DNA of 5,976 nucleotides from Chitinophagaceae bacterium (GTDB taxonomy: Bacteria > Bacteroidota > Bacteroidia > Chitinophagales > Chitinophagaceae), in the NCBI GenBank assembly GCA_025455205.1, contig JALOMZ010000135.1:1-5976 (forward strand), given 5' to 3'. The notes under the pieces are model-generated. The model saw nothing but the letters and a program-made list of their open reading frames with translations. It searched no databases and was not told where the DNA came from. Positions within the stretch are counted from its first letter, which is position 1, and each line of letters starts with the position of its first letter. A program made the translations under genes and the position numbers. This document shows, in pieces, positions 1-5,976 of the stretch.

Positions 1-1
1 A

Positions 2-1183
2 TTTCGCGCGGTGACAACGCAGGATGGAAGCTATTACTGGACCGCCGGAGGAACCCAGGGCTGTTTTGGCGTGGAGCATGGTGCCAGTGAAGCCACTCTT
101 GTATCCTCTACCGTCACCAATCTGCGAACTGTCACCATTTTCAACGAGCAGGTATACATTACCCACGCCTCTGGAACCACAAATGGGCGTGTGATGGCCG
201 TAGGAACCGGCTTGCCCAAAACCGCCGGAAACAGCATGGTGGCATTGCCAGGCCTTCCTGCTTCGGGCTCTGCCTGCTCACCCTTGCTTCTTGACCTTAA
301 TCCGAGCGTGGCGGGTCCGGACGTGCTCTATGTGGCCGATGATGGACAAGGAATACTGAAGTATTCTCTGGTGGGTAGTTCCTGGACACTGAACGGTGTA
401 TATGGCACCAACGAAGATGATTACCGCGGCCTAACCGGCAAAGCTGAATCGAATGGAACTGTTACCCTTTTCGCAACGCGTAAAGGAGCCACCGCATCGG
501 GGGCAGGTGGCGGAGAATTGGTGAAGATAGAGGATGCCTCTGGGTACAATGCTTCAATCACCAGCGCAACGCTTACCCTGCTGGCTACGGCTGCCACAAA
601 CACCACCTTCAGAGGCGTAGCATTCGCACCTGTAGAACAGGCTCTGAACCTCAGCCTGTTAGCATTTTCAGCCAGCACCACCAGCCGTGGGCAGGTGCTC
701 AACTGGACATCCAGCAATGAGTTGACTGCCCATTCATATGAAGTGGAGCGCAGCGATGATGGCGCCCAATTCCGCCGCATCATGACCGTGCCGGCAAAAG
801 GCAGTGCTGGTCTCAACAGCTATGAGCAGGAGGACCTCGCAAAAGCGGTTGGCAAAGTGTATTACCGCATCAGGATGATCGACAAAGAAGGCAAAAGCAA
901 GTACAGCCGCACCCTGGCCCTGGCGCCGGCCCGCAGCGGCAGGTTCCGCCTGTACCCCAATCCCCTGGCAGATAGCCATACGCTCACCATCACGCATGGC
1001 GAAACCAGGGGTGCCGGAAACATTACCATTTTCACCAACGATGGGCGTCAGGTAACGAGCATACCTGTACCGGTGCGCGCCACCCAAACGAGCCTGAACC
1101 TGCAGCACCTGCCTGCCGGCACTTACCGGGTGGTAATGGACGCAGATGGACAAAGACAAAGCGCCCAGCTGCTGAAGCAATAA
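2..1183 (+). CDS. Secreted beta-rich protein with T9SS type A C-terminal sorting domain (5' end missing)
   Basis: The frame is open from the left edge (Phe-Arg-Ala before the GTG at 11), so the true start lies outside the window and the GTG is not a credible start. Counting that GTG codon as residue 1, about 1-208 are Gly/Thr/Ser-rich beta-strand sequence with the phrases VLYVADDGQGILKY, RGLTG and FRGVAFAP. This resembles large secreted beta-propeller-like proteins, a likeness based on memory rather than a search. Residues about 212-304 form the Ig/FN3-like domain common before Bacteroidota sorting signals (LNWTSSNE, YEVERSDDG, YYRIRMIDKEG). Residues about 311-390 are a T9SS type A sorting domain, with YPNP at 315-318, LPAGTY at 368-373 and a basic end, LLKQ. 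The known role of that domain is to direct export through the type IX system to the surface or medium after Sec transport. Catalytic residues are not recognisable, so the function is unknown. The gene ends at a TAA followed by a strong terminator. Confidence 0.88.
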   Translation, partial: FRAVTTQDGSYYWTAGGTQGCFGVEHGASEATLVSSTVTNLRTVTIFNEQVYITHASGTTNGRVMAVGTGLPKTAGNSMVALPGLPASGSACSPLLLDLNPSVAGPDVLYVADDGQGILKYSLVGSSWTLNGVYGTNEDDYRGLTGKAESNGTVTLFATRKGATASGAGGGELVKIEDASGYNASITSATLTLLATAATNTTFRGVAFAPVEQALNLSLLAFSASTTSRGQVLNWTSSNELTAHSYEVERSDDGAQFRRIMTVPAKGSAGLNSYEQEDLAKAVGKVYYRIRMIDKEGKSKYSRTLALAPARSGRFRLYPNPLADSHTLTITHGETRGAGNITIFTNDGRQVTSIPVPVRATQTSLNLQHLPAGTYRVVMDADGQRQSAQLLKQ

Positions 1184-1200
1184 GCAATTTACCGGCTAAT

Positions 1201-1242
1201 AAAAAGAGGCTACCCCGCAACGCAGGAGTTGGCCTCTTTTTC
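1201..1242. terminator. Bidirectional intrinsic terminator
   Basis: A perfect 10-bp inverted repeat (1201-1210 AAAAAGAGGC with 1232-1241 GCCTCTTTTT) extends by one G-T and one A-T pair. It ends in a T run on the + strand and, because of the A run on the left arm, also on the - strand. It lies 17 bases after the stop of the left T9SS-domain gene and 87 bases past the stop of the convergent PspC gene. It is therefore well placed to end the first and can catch read-through from the second. Confidence 0.85.
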
Positions 1243-1258
1243 TATTTGGGAAGAGCGG

Positions 1259-1291
1259 GCATTACCCGCAGTCGGTAATGTGAAATCACAT
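1259..1291. repeat. Two overlapping inverted repeats downstream of the PspC gene
   Basis: CATTACC at 1260-1266 is the inverted copy of GGTAATG at 1274-1280, with a 7-base loop. The perfect palindrome-like ATGTGA-AA-TCACAT occupies 1278-1291. The two share bases 1278-1280, so a transcript could form only one hairpin fully at a time. Neither is followed by a T run on either strand, so they do not look like ordinary terminators. They could be RNA structure in the 3' tail of the PspC transcript or a protein-binding palindrome. Confidence 0.45.
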
Positions 1292-1301
1292 CGGAATCCA
1301 C

Positions 1302-1321
1302 GGCAGGCATACAGGCCTGCC
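1302..1321. repeat. GC-rich hairpin just past the PspC stop codon
   Basis: GGCAGGC at 1302-1308 and GCCTGCC at 1315-1321 form a perfect 7-bp stem with a 6-base loop. It starts 7 bases beyond the stop codon of the minus-strand PspC gene. No T run follows in the direction of that gene, so it is more likely a 3' mRNA-protecting or pausing structure than an intrinsic terminator. The role is inferred from position only. Confidence 0.45.
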
Positions 1322-1328
1322 AGAGGGC

Positions 1329-1550
1329 TTATTTGTACCAGAGGGGATTGCGGCGGCCAAACCAGATATACCGCTTGAGGTTCATCCAGAAAGCCACGAT
1401 GAAATACACGATGACGGGGCTGCCAAAGGTGAGGAAGGACAGGTAAATGAAGTAAAGCCTAATGCGGGAGGTGGCAATATTGAACTTTTCACCCAGGTAG
1501 GTGCAAACACCAAACGCATTGTATTCAATCAATTCCCGAAGGTTTTTCAT
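1329..1550 (-). CDS. PspC domain protein, small single-domain membrane form
   Basis: The 73-residue product consists almost entirely of one PspC domain. A short charged N-terminus (MKNLRELIEYNAFG) leads into GVCTYLGEKFNIATSRIR (residues 14-31), matching the family pattern of GVC-x-LGE followed by a small helix and an Arg before the membrane segment. Residues about 32-57 form a hydrophobic stretch with a Gly-Ser-Pro turn (FGSPVIVYF), then a basic tail, KRYIWFGRR. In enterobacteria PspC is an inner-membrane sensor of envelope stress, but the short stand-alone Bacteroidota members have no well-defined role and are often mislabelled transcriptional regulators. No pspA, pspB or pspF-like gene is visible nearby. 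The ATG at 1550 is supported by family alignment from memory. No Shine-Dalgarno sequence precedes it, as is usual in this phylum. It is transcribed divergently from aconitase. Confidence 0.85.
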   Translation of the reverse strand: MKNLRELIEYNAFGVCTYLGEKFNIATSRIRLYFIYLSFLTFGSPVIVYFIVAFWMNLKRYIWFGRRNPLWYK

Positions 1551-1572
1551 GGTTTTCGTGTTTGAGCAAGAC

Positions 1573-1580
1573 GCAAATTA
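1573..1580 (-). promoter_or_regulatory. Weak candidate -7 element for the PspC gene
   Basis: On the minus strand this reads TAATTTGC, one mismatch from the Bacteroidota TAnnTTTG consensus. A TTC lies 19 bases upstream where TTG would be expected. Transcription would start about 15 bases before the ATG. Such short AT-rich matches are common by chance, so this is tentative. Confidence 0.22.
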
Positions 1581-1672
1581 GGTAATATCTGAGGCTTTAG
1601 AACGGCAGATTTCGGGCCATAGCTTTCGCCTTCCGGAACTTTTAACAACCCTGCTGCAAAATGGTTGGGTGA

Positions 1673-1720
1673 ATACCGGATTTCCCGGGGTTCAGGGTCG
1701 TTGCGGTATGCCCCGGGTTC
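1673..1720. repeat. Interleaved inverted and direct repeats upstream of the aconitase gene
   Basis: CCCGGGG at 1684-1690 is the inverted copy of CCCCGGG at 1711-1717. The same elements also form a near-direct repeat, CCCGGGGTTC at 1684-1693 and CCCCGGGTTC at 1711-1720. A second pair, ATACCG at 1673-1678 and CGGTAT at 1704-1709, interleaves with the first. The cluster overlaps the candidate -33 element of the aconitase promoter. It could be an operator for a dimeric regulator or chance symmetry in GC-rich sequence. Confidence 0.35.
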
Positions 1721-1729
1721 GTAAATTCG
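1701..1729 (+). promoter_or_regulatory. Candidate Bacteroidota-type promoter for aconitase
   Basis: TTG at 1701-1703 lies 18 bases before TAAATTCG at 1722-1729, which differs from the TAnnTTTG -7 consensus at one position. Transcription would begin near 1735, leaving an untranslated leader of roughly 50 bases before the ATG at 1784. Spacing and location are reasonable, but no experiment supports it. Confidence 0.38.
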
Positions 1730-1783
1730 CAGCGCTTTTAGAGCCCCTGGCTTACATACCATCATCTATCAAATACATCTACT

Positions 1784-4048
1784 ATGTTCGATCTCTCCAT
1801 GATCAAGGCGGTTTACGAACGCTTCCCCGGCCGGGTAGCTGCTGCCCGCCAGGCCGTTGGCCGTCCGCTTACCTTAACCGAGAAGATTCTGTACGCCCAC
1901 CTCTGGCAGGGCGATGCCACCGAAGCCTACGATCGTGGCAAGAGCTACGTGGATTTTGCCCCCGACCGGGTGGCCATGCAGGACGCCACCGCCCAGATGG
2001 CCCTGCTGCAGTTCATGCAGGCCGGCCGTGCCAAGGTGGCTGTGCCCAGCACCGTGCATTGCGACCACCTGATTGTGGCCAAGGACAACAGCAAGGTGGA
2101 CCTGGAAAGAGCCGTAAATGAGAGCAAGGAGGTGTACGACTTCCTGGCATCTGTTTCCAATAAATATGGCATCGGCTTCTGGAAGCCCGGTGCCGGTATC
2201 ATTCACCAGGTGGTACTGGAGAACTATGCCTTCCCCGGCGGCATGATGATTGGCACCGACAGCCATACTGTGAACGCCGGCGGCCTGGGCATGATTGCCA
2301 TTGGCGTGGGTGGCGCCGATGCCTGCGACGTAATGGCCGGACTGCCCTGGGAACTCAAGATGCCCAAACTGATCGGTGTAAAACTTACCGGCAAGCTGAA
2401 TGGCTGGACTGCCCCCAAGGATGTGATCCTGAAGGTGGCTGGCATCCTCACAGTAAAAGGCGGCACCGGTGCCGTAGTGGAATATTTTGGCGAAGGAGCC
2501 GTGGCCATGAGCTGCACCGGCAAGGGCACCATCTGTAACATGGGTGCCGAAATTGGCGCCACCACCTCCACCTTCGGCTACGACGAAAGCATGAGCCGTT
2601 ACCTCAAGGCCACCGGCCGTGAAGAAGTGGCAGCCCTGGCCGATGGCATTGCCGAACACCTTACCGGCGACCCCGAGGTATATGCCAACCCCGAGCAGTA
2701 TTTCGACCAGGTGATTGAGATCAACCTCAGCGAGCTGGAGCCCCACCTGAATGGCCCCTTCACGCCCGATCTGGCCACCCCCATCAGCAAGATGAAGGAA
2801 GCGGCCGCCGCCAACAACTGGCCCACCAAAGTGGAAGTGGGTCTGATTGGCAGCTGCACCAACTCTTCTTACGAAGACATCAGCCGCGCCGTAAGCCTGG
2901 CCAAACAGGTAGCAGAGAAAGGGCTGAAGACCAAGGCAGAATTCACCATCACCCCCGGCTCAGAACAGGTGCGCTACACCATTGAGCGCGATGGCTTCCT
3001 GGATACCTTCGCCCAAATCGGCGCCAAGGTGTTTGCCAACGCCTGTGGCCCCTGCATTGGCATGTGGGACCGCATGGGTGCTGAGAAGCAGGAGCGCAAT
3101 ACCATTGTGCACAGCTTCAACCGCAACTTCGCCAAGCGTGCTGATGGCAACCCCAATACTATGGCTTTTGTGGCCAGCCCCGAGCTGGTGACTGCCCTGG
3201 CCATTGCCGGCGACCTCACCTTCAACCCCATCACCGATACGCTCACCAACGAGAAAGGCGAGCAGGTGAAGCTGGATCCGCCCAGCGGCGATGAGCTGCC
3301 CGTGCGTGGCTTTGCCGTGGAAGACGCCGGCTACCAGGCGCCCGCCGAAGATGGCAGTGGCGTACAGGTGGCAGTAGACCCCGCCAGCAAGCGCCTGCAG
3401 CTGCTGGATCCCTTTGCTGCCTGGGAAGGCACCGACCTCAAAGGACTCAAGCTGCTCATCAAGGCCAAGGGCAAGTGCACCACCGACCATATCAGCATGG
3501 CCGGTCCCTGGCTGAAGTTCCGCGGCCACCTCGACAATATCAGCAACAACCTGCTGATTGGCGCGGTGAACTTCTTTAACGAGAAGACCGATAACGTAAA
3601 GAACCAGCTCACTGGCGAATATGGCCCCGTGCCGGCCACCCAGCGCGCTTACAAGGCCGCCGGCATTGGCAGCATTGTGGTGGGCGATGAAAACTATGGT
3701 GAAGGCTCCAGCCGCGAGCACGCTGCCATGGAACCCCGCCACCTGGGCGTACGCGCCGTGCTGGTGAAGAGCTTTGCCCGCATCCACGAAACCAACCTGA
3801 AGAAGCAGGGCATGCTGGCACTCACCTTTGCCGACAAGGCCGACTACGACAAGATCCAGGAAGATGATACCATCGACATCGTGGGACTCACCGAGTTTGC
3901 ACCCGGCAAGCCCCTGACCCTGGTGTTGCACCATGCCGATGGCAGCCAGGACCAGATCAGCGTAAACCACAGCTACAATGAACAGCAGATTGAGTGGTTC
4001 AAGGCTGGCGCTGCCCTGAATATCATCCGTAAGCAGTTTGGTGCCTAA
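1784..4048 (+). CDS. Aconitate hydratase (aconitase), mitochondrial type
   Basis: This enzyme interconverts citrate and isocitrate through cis-aconitate in the TCA cycle, using a [4Fe-4S] cluster in the cytoplasm. The 754-residue length fits the mitochondrial-type family, which is shorter than AcnA/IRP1 proteins (about 890). Visible motifs in order are VHCDHLI (91-97), GTDSHT (157-162), GSCTNSS (356-362), ACGPCIG (420-426), SFNRNFAKR (444-452) and [10 protein letters not shown] in the swivelling C-terminal domain (639-648). Cluster ligands are Cys358, Cys421 and Cys424. Active-site Arg447, Arg452, Arg580, Ser642 and Arg644 are all present, at the same numbers used for mature pig mitochondrial aconitase. 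The ATG at 1784 gives the expected beginning, [14 protein letters not shown]. No Shine-Dalgarno sequence is present. Codons are strongly biased to GCC, ACC, CTG and AAG, consistent with high expression. No frameshift or missing residue is seen. No citrate synthase or isocitrate dehydrogenase gene adjoins it here. The symbol acn or acnA would be conventional but differs between genomes. Confidence 0.97.
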   Translation: MFDLSMIKAVYERFPGRVAAARQAVGRPLTLTEKILYAHLWQGDATEAYDRGKSYVDFAPDRVAMQDATAQMALLQFMQAGRAKVAVPSTVHCDHLIVAKDNSKVDLERAVNESKEVYDFLASVSNKYGIGFWKPGAGIIHQVVLENYAFPGGMMIGTDSHTVNAGGLGMIAIGVGGADACDVMAGLPWELKMPKLIGVKLTGKLNGWTAPKDVILKVAGILTVKGGTGAVVEYFGEGAVAMSCTGKGTICNMGAEIGATTSTFGYDESMSRYLKATGREEVAALADGIAEHLTGDPEVYANPEQYFDQVIEINLSELEPHLNGPFTPDLATPISKMKEAAAANNWPTKVEVGLIGSCTNSSYEDISRAVSLAKQVAEKGLKTKAEFTITPGSEQVRYTIERDGFLDTFAQIGAKVFANACGPCIGMWDRMGAEKQERNTIVHSFNRNFAKRADGNPNTMAFVASPELVTALAIAGDLTFNPITDTLTNEKGEQVKLDPPSGDELPVRGFAVEDAGYQAPAEDGSGVQVAVDPASKRLQLLDPFAAWEGTDLKGLKLLIKAKGKCTTDHISMAGPWLKFRGHLDNISNNLLIGAVNFFNEKTDNVKNQLTGEYGPVPATQRAYKAAGIGSIVVGDENYGEGSSREHAAMEPRHLGVRAVLVKSFARIHETNLKKQGMLALTFADKADYDKIQEDDTIDIVGLTEFAPGKPLTLVLHHADGSQDQISVNHSYNEQQIEWFKAGAALNIIRKQFGA

Positions 4049-4095
4049 GTCCGGAATACCGAAAGCCGGAAAGACCGAAAGCACATACAGAAAAT

Positions 4096-4128
4096 AAAAT
4101 CCCGCTGCCGTAATGGTGGCGGGATTTT
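4096..4128. terminator. Bidirectional intrinsic terminator between convergent genes
   Basis: AAAATCCCGC at 4096-4105 pairs perfectly with GCGGGATTTT at 4119-4128. The stem continues through two G-T and two C-G pairs to a 5-base loop. A T run ends the hairpin on the + strand, and the A-rich left side gives TTTTATTTT on the - strand. It lies 47 bases after the aconitase stop and 34 bases after the stop of the convergent Asp-box protein gene, so it can serve both. Confidence 0.88.
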
Positions 4129-4162
4129 CATTTCCGGCAACTCTGGAACAAGCCACAGGCAG

Positions 4163-5224
4163 CTATTGTATCCGCAGCCTCACATATTTGATGTTTTTCC
4201 GGTTGTAGGTATAGGTGATCCAAATATCACCCTTTGCATCCTGCACCACTGCCGGGTAGCTGTATTCACCGCTGGCGTGTTCCTCCAGGTTCATCACAGG
4301 GGTCCAGATCAGTCCATTGGATGACAACGCCACTGACAACACAGACCTTCCCTCCCACCAGTCCTTGCCCGGCTGCATGGGGTTGTATACCAGTATATGA
4401 CGGCGATCCTGCAGGGTGAGGGCATCACTGCCGGAATTGGGGTTAGGCAGATCGAGGGCCTGCAGGGGCGACCAGCTTTTGCCCCCATCCTTCGAAAACG
4501 TGCTCACAATGGCTTTCTGGCGGCTGCGGCTCAGCAGCTGCAGATTACCGTTTGGGTGCACCAGGAAGGAAGGCTGAATCACCCCAAAACTGTCGCAATA
4601 AATATCCATGCGCTGCCAGTGCCGTGCATCCCCATCCGATTGCTCCACATGAATAGTCCAAGTCTTTTCATCCAGGCTTTCCGTGCTGGATGGATGGAGG
4701 AAACTGCCGTCCTTCATCAAGAGCGATTTGTTCTTGATAGGACCCAGCATGTCGTTGGGAAGTTTTTGGGGCGTCCCCCAATGTCGGCCACCATCATCTG
4801 AATGCATGACCATGCCCCACCATTCCCGCGGGTTAGGACCAACCTTATAGAACAACAGCACCTTGCCCGACGCATTCTGCACCAGCACCGGGTTCCAGCA
4901 CGGGTAACGGAGGCTGTCTGACACTCTCCCTGTTGCTACTATTTCCGGAACAGACCATTGCCCATGCTGAAACCTCGATGTATAAATGGACACTTCCTTA
5001 TGCCCTTCATGTGGTCCGGCAAACCAGGCAGCCAGTAGGTGGTCCTTACCCAGTGGCAATATGGTGGATGCATGACAGCTTTTGAACGGCGCTTCTGCAA
5101 ATACAAAGCCGGAGTCGGCCAGATGCAGCCGCCCTGTCATTTCCTGGGCAGCAGCCATAAACTGCATCCATACGAAACAGGGGACTATACAGAGCCACCG
5201 TTTAGCAAAACTGGCATTCATCAT
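4163..5224 (-). CDS. Exported BNR/Asp-box beta-propeller protein, sialidase-like superfamily
   Basis: The 353-residue product has a signal peptide (about 1-26: basic MMNASFAKRW, hydrophobic core, AAA-Q cleavage site) and then a single six-bladed-propeller-like domain. Asp boxes are SDDGGRHW (142-149) and SKDGGKSW (244-251), with a degenerate SSNGLIW (301-307). Highly conserved-looking stretches are FKSCHAST (47-54), AAWFAGPHEG (65-74), YPCWNPV (107-113), FYKVGPNPREWWG (125-137), GPIKNKS (162-168), PSSTES (178-183) and GEYSYPAV (319-326). This fits the BNR_2 group usually annotated exo-alpha-sialidase. It lacks an obvious N-terminal RIP arginine motif, so sialic acid cleavage is not established; another glycan is possible. 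It has no T9SS sorting domain and no lipobox, so it probably stays in the periplasm. An upstream ATG at 5305 would add 27 residues before the signal peptide, so 5224 (or the adjacent ATG at 5221) is preferred. No SusC/SusD genes lie beside it. Confidence 0.85.
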   Translation of the reverse strand: MMNASFAKRWLCIVPCFVWMQFMAAAQEMTGRLHLADSGFVFAEAPFKSCHASTILPLGKDHLLAAWFAGPHEGHKEVSIYTSRFQHGQWSVPEIVATGRVSDSLRYPCWNPVLVQNASGKVLLFYKVGPNPREWWGMVMHSDDGGRHWGTPQKLPNDMLGPIKNKSLLMKDGSFLHPSSTESLDEKTWTIHVEQSDGDARHWQRMDIYCDSFGVIQPSFLVHPNGNLQLLSRSRQKAIVSTFSKDGGKSWSPLQALDLPNPNSGSDALTLQDRRHILVYNPMQPGKDWWEGRSVLSVALSSNGLIWTPVMNLEEHASGEYSYPAVVQDAKGDIWITYTYNRKNIKYVRLRIQ

Positions 5225-5435
5225 AACAATGATTTCATCTGAGCCTGCAGCCCATTTGTTTGCAGCATATACTGTCAACTGCACGGGCCTAAGCCCCTTC
5301 AGCATTTGAATAAGGCATGATTAACGCAGCCAATTTAGTCTTTAGTTGGATGACCCGGATGATGAAGTATCCGAAAGTTGTCAAATCCGGATCCGTGCCA
5401 TTAATACCGGGAAACACTAAACGCTTACATCTGGA
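5225..5435. other. Intergenic region upstream of the Asp-box protein gene
   Basis: This spacer should hold the promoter for the minus-strand gene that starts at 5224. I found no convincing element. On the minus strand TAAATTGG (5330-5337) is one base from the TAnnTTTG consensus, but it has no TTG at the right distance upstream and would leave a leader of nearly 100 bases. I see no RNA gene or repeat here beyond an 8-base ATCCGGAT palindrome at 5384-5391. Confidence 0.4.
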
Positions 5436-5437
5436 TG

Positions 5438-5471
5438 AAAAAATCCCCATCTGCCACAACAGACGGGGATT
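5438..5471 (-). terminator. Intrinsic terminator for the right-hand T9SS-domain gene
   Basis: Read on the minus strand, AATCCCCGTCTG pairs with CAGATGGGGATT (7 bp, one mismatch, then 4 bp) around a 6-base loop and is followed directly by a run of six T residues (A run at 5438-5443). It begins 26 bases past the TAA at 5498-5500. The + strand lacks an equivalent T run, so it works in one direction only and separates this gene from the Asp-box gene downstream on the same strand. Confidence 0.85.
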
Positions 5472-5497
5472 ACAGTAAAGGGAATACGTACTGGCTA

Positions 5498-5976
5498 TTA
5501 TTGTTTCAGCAGCTTAACCGTCACACGCCGGCTTCCCTGCATGGCTTCCAGCAGGTACAAACCCTTGATCCAGCCGCTTCCGGTTTCGATGGTGCTGCCT
5601 GGGGCAACGCTCTGGAAGCTTTCCACTGCCCTGCCGGTGATGTCCACTATGCGAAGGTTGACTCTTTCGGCATTGTTGCTGATCACCTGTAAACGGAAGG
5701 AAGTGTGGCTGGTTGCCGGGTTATTGGATACCCGAATATCAAGTGTAGGCTCATTGCTTATTGATGCCGCTCTGGGCTTGCCGCCGCTGGTGGTGGTAAA
5801 GCTTGCCGTTGAGGAGAACGGCTGCCATTCACCCTGGCACCGGGCCCTTACCTGCCAAGTGTAAGTGGTACTCGAAGCAAGGGATTTCAATGAAACGGAA
5901 CGGCTGCTTCCTTTTACGATTACAGAAACCCATTGGCCATCAGGAACATCACGCCTGTATTGAACTTCCCATTCCT
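5498..5976 (-). CDS. FN3 domain protein with T9SS C-terminal sorting domain (5' end missing)
   Basis: The frame stays open to the right edge, giving at least 158 residues of C-terminus; the start lies outside the window. Residues about 1-63 are most of a fibronectin type III domain: EWEVQYRR, an SLKSLASSTTYTWQVRA strand pair and FSSTASFTT at its end. A short linker with SGGKPRAAS leads to a T9SS-type sorting domain (about 75-158), recognisable from LDIRVSNNP (NNP where YPNP is typical), VNLRIVDITGRAV, the loop GWIKGLYLLEA and the terminal VKLLKQ. By family knowledge such proteins cross the outer membrane through the type IX system, with the sorting domain removed or attached to the surface. 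The FN3 type, with Cys in RARCQGEW, is common in large Bacteroidota secreted enzymes and adhesins, but the catalytic or binding part is not in the window. A strong terminator follows. Confidence 0.88.
   Translation of the reverse strand, partial: EWEVQYRRDVPDGQWVSVIVKGSSRSVSLKSLASSTTYTWQVRARCQGEWQPFSSTASFTTTSGGKPRAASISNEPTLDIRVSNNPATSHTSFRLQVISNNAERVNLRIVDITGRAVESFQSVAPGSTIETGSGWIKGLYLLEAMQGSRRVTVKLLKQ

Noticed and set aside
1278..1291. ATGTGAAATCACAT as a CRP/FNR-family site
   Set aside because: Half sites resemble TGTGA/TCACA, but the centre is 2 bases instead of 6, and it lies between convergent gene ends rather than in a promoter region.
1669..2121. Plus-strand open frame overlapping the aconitase start in another frame
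   Set aside because: It covers the intergenic region and the first 110 codons of aconitase out of frame; the product is Pro/Arg/Gly-rich and has no domain.
1874..2746. Open frame on the minus strand opposite the first half of aconitase (290 codons)
   Set aside because: Same antisense artefact: His/Gly/Ala-rich with no recognisable motif.
4050..4080. Short iterated CCGGAA/CCGAAAG sequence after the aconitase stop
   Set aside because: The units are too short and irregular to be called a repeat array; the only hairpin is 5 bp with an 11-base loop.
2960..4156. Long open frame on the minus strand opposite the aconitase gene (398 codons)
   Set aside because: It lies almost wholly within a certain gene, has low-complexity Gly/Ala/His/Val composition, no domain, and is explained by the codon bias of aconitase. 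It also runs through the intergenic terminator.
5225..5305. N-terminal extension of the Asp-box protein to an upstream ATG
   Set aside because: It would place 27 unrelated residues before a normal signal peptide, which begins at the ATG-ATG pair at 5224-5219.
5379..5384. TTGACA on the minus strand, resembling an E. coli -35 box
   Set aside because: No -10-like or Bacteroidota -7 element lies at a fitting distance, and this phylum does not normally use the TTGACA pattern.
1..5976. Mobile element, CRISPR array, tRNA or rRNA genes, defence or toxin-antitoxin system
   Set aside because: I found no transposase, integrase, terminal repeats, regular spacers, recognisable RNA gene sequence or paired small genes in the window.

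Overview
This window looks like an ordinary chromosomal stretch from a member of the Bacteroidota, probably a Chitinophagaceae-like lineage (the family level is inference). Two secreted proteins, one at each edge, end in C-terminal domains of the type IX secretion system (T9SS) kind, and that system is essentially restricted to this phylum. Start codons lack clear Shine-Dalgarno sequences, and the best promoter candidate resembles the Bacteroidota TTG / TAnnTTTG pattern. The small PspC protein is also of the type common in this phylum.

Layout from left to right: (1) positions 2-1183, + strand, the 3' part of a secreted beta-rich protein with an Ig/FN3-like domain and a T9SS type A sorting domain; (2) 1201-1241, a strong hairpin that can terminate transcription in both directions; (3) 1329-1550, - strand, a 73-residue PspC-domain membrane protein, with several inverted repeats just beyond its stop codon; (4) 1551-1783, a divergent intergenic region with a candidate promoter for the next gene; (5) 1784-4048, + strand, a complete mitochondrial-type aconitase with all iron-sulfur and active-site residues; (6) 4096-4128, a second bidirectional terminator; (7) 4163-5224, - strand, an exported BNR/Asp-box beta-propeller protein of the kind usually labelled sialidase; (8) 5225-5497, an intergenic region holding a minus-strand terminator; (9) 5498-5976, - strand, the 3' end of a second FN3 plus T9SS-domain protein.

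The genes alternate in direction and almost every junction has its own terminator, so all five look like single-gene transcription units rather than an operon. Aconitase is a housekeeping TCA-cycle enzyme with strongly biased, GC-rich codon use, as expected for high expression. That bias also creates long spurious open frames on its opposite strand. The flanking genes are surface or secreted proteins whose substrates cannot be read from the sequence.

I found no mobile element, CRISPR array, RNA gene or evident new multi-gene system. The points most worth a second look are the sialidase-like protein, which lacks the canonical sialidase N-terminal motif, and the compact group of inverted repeats downstream of the PspC gene.
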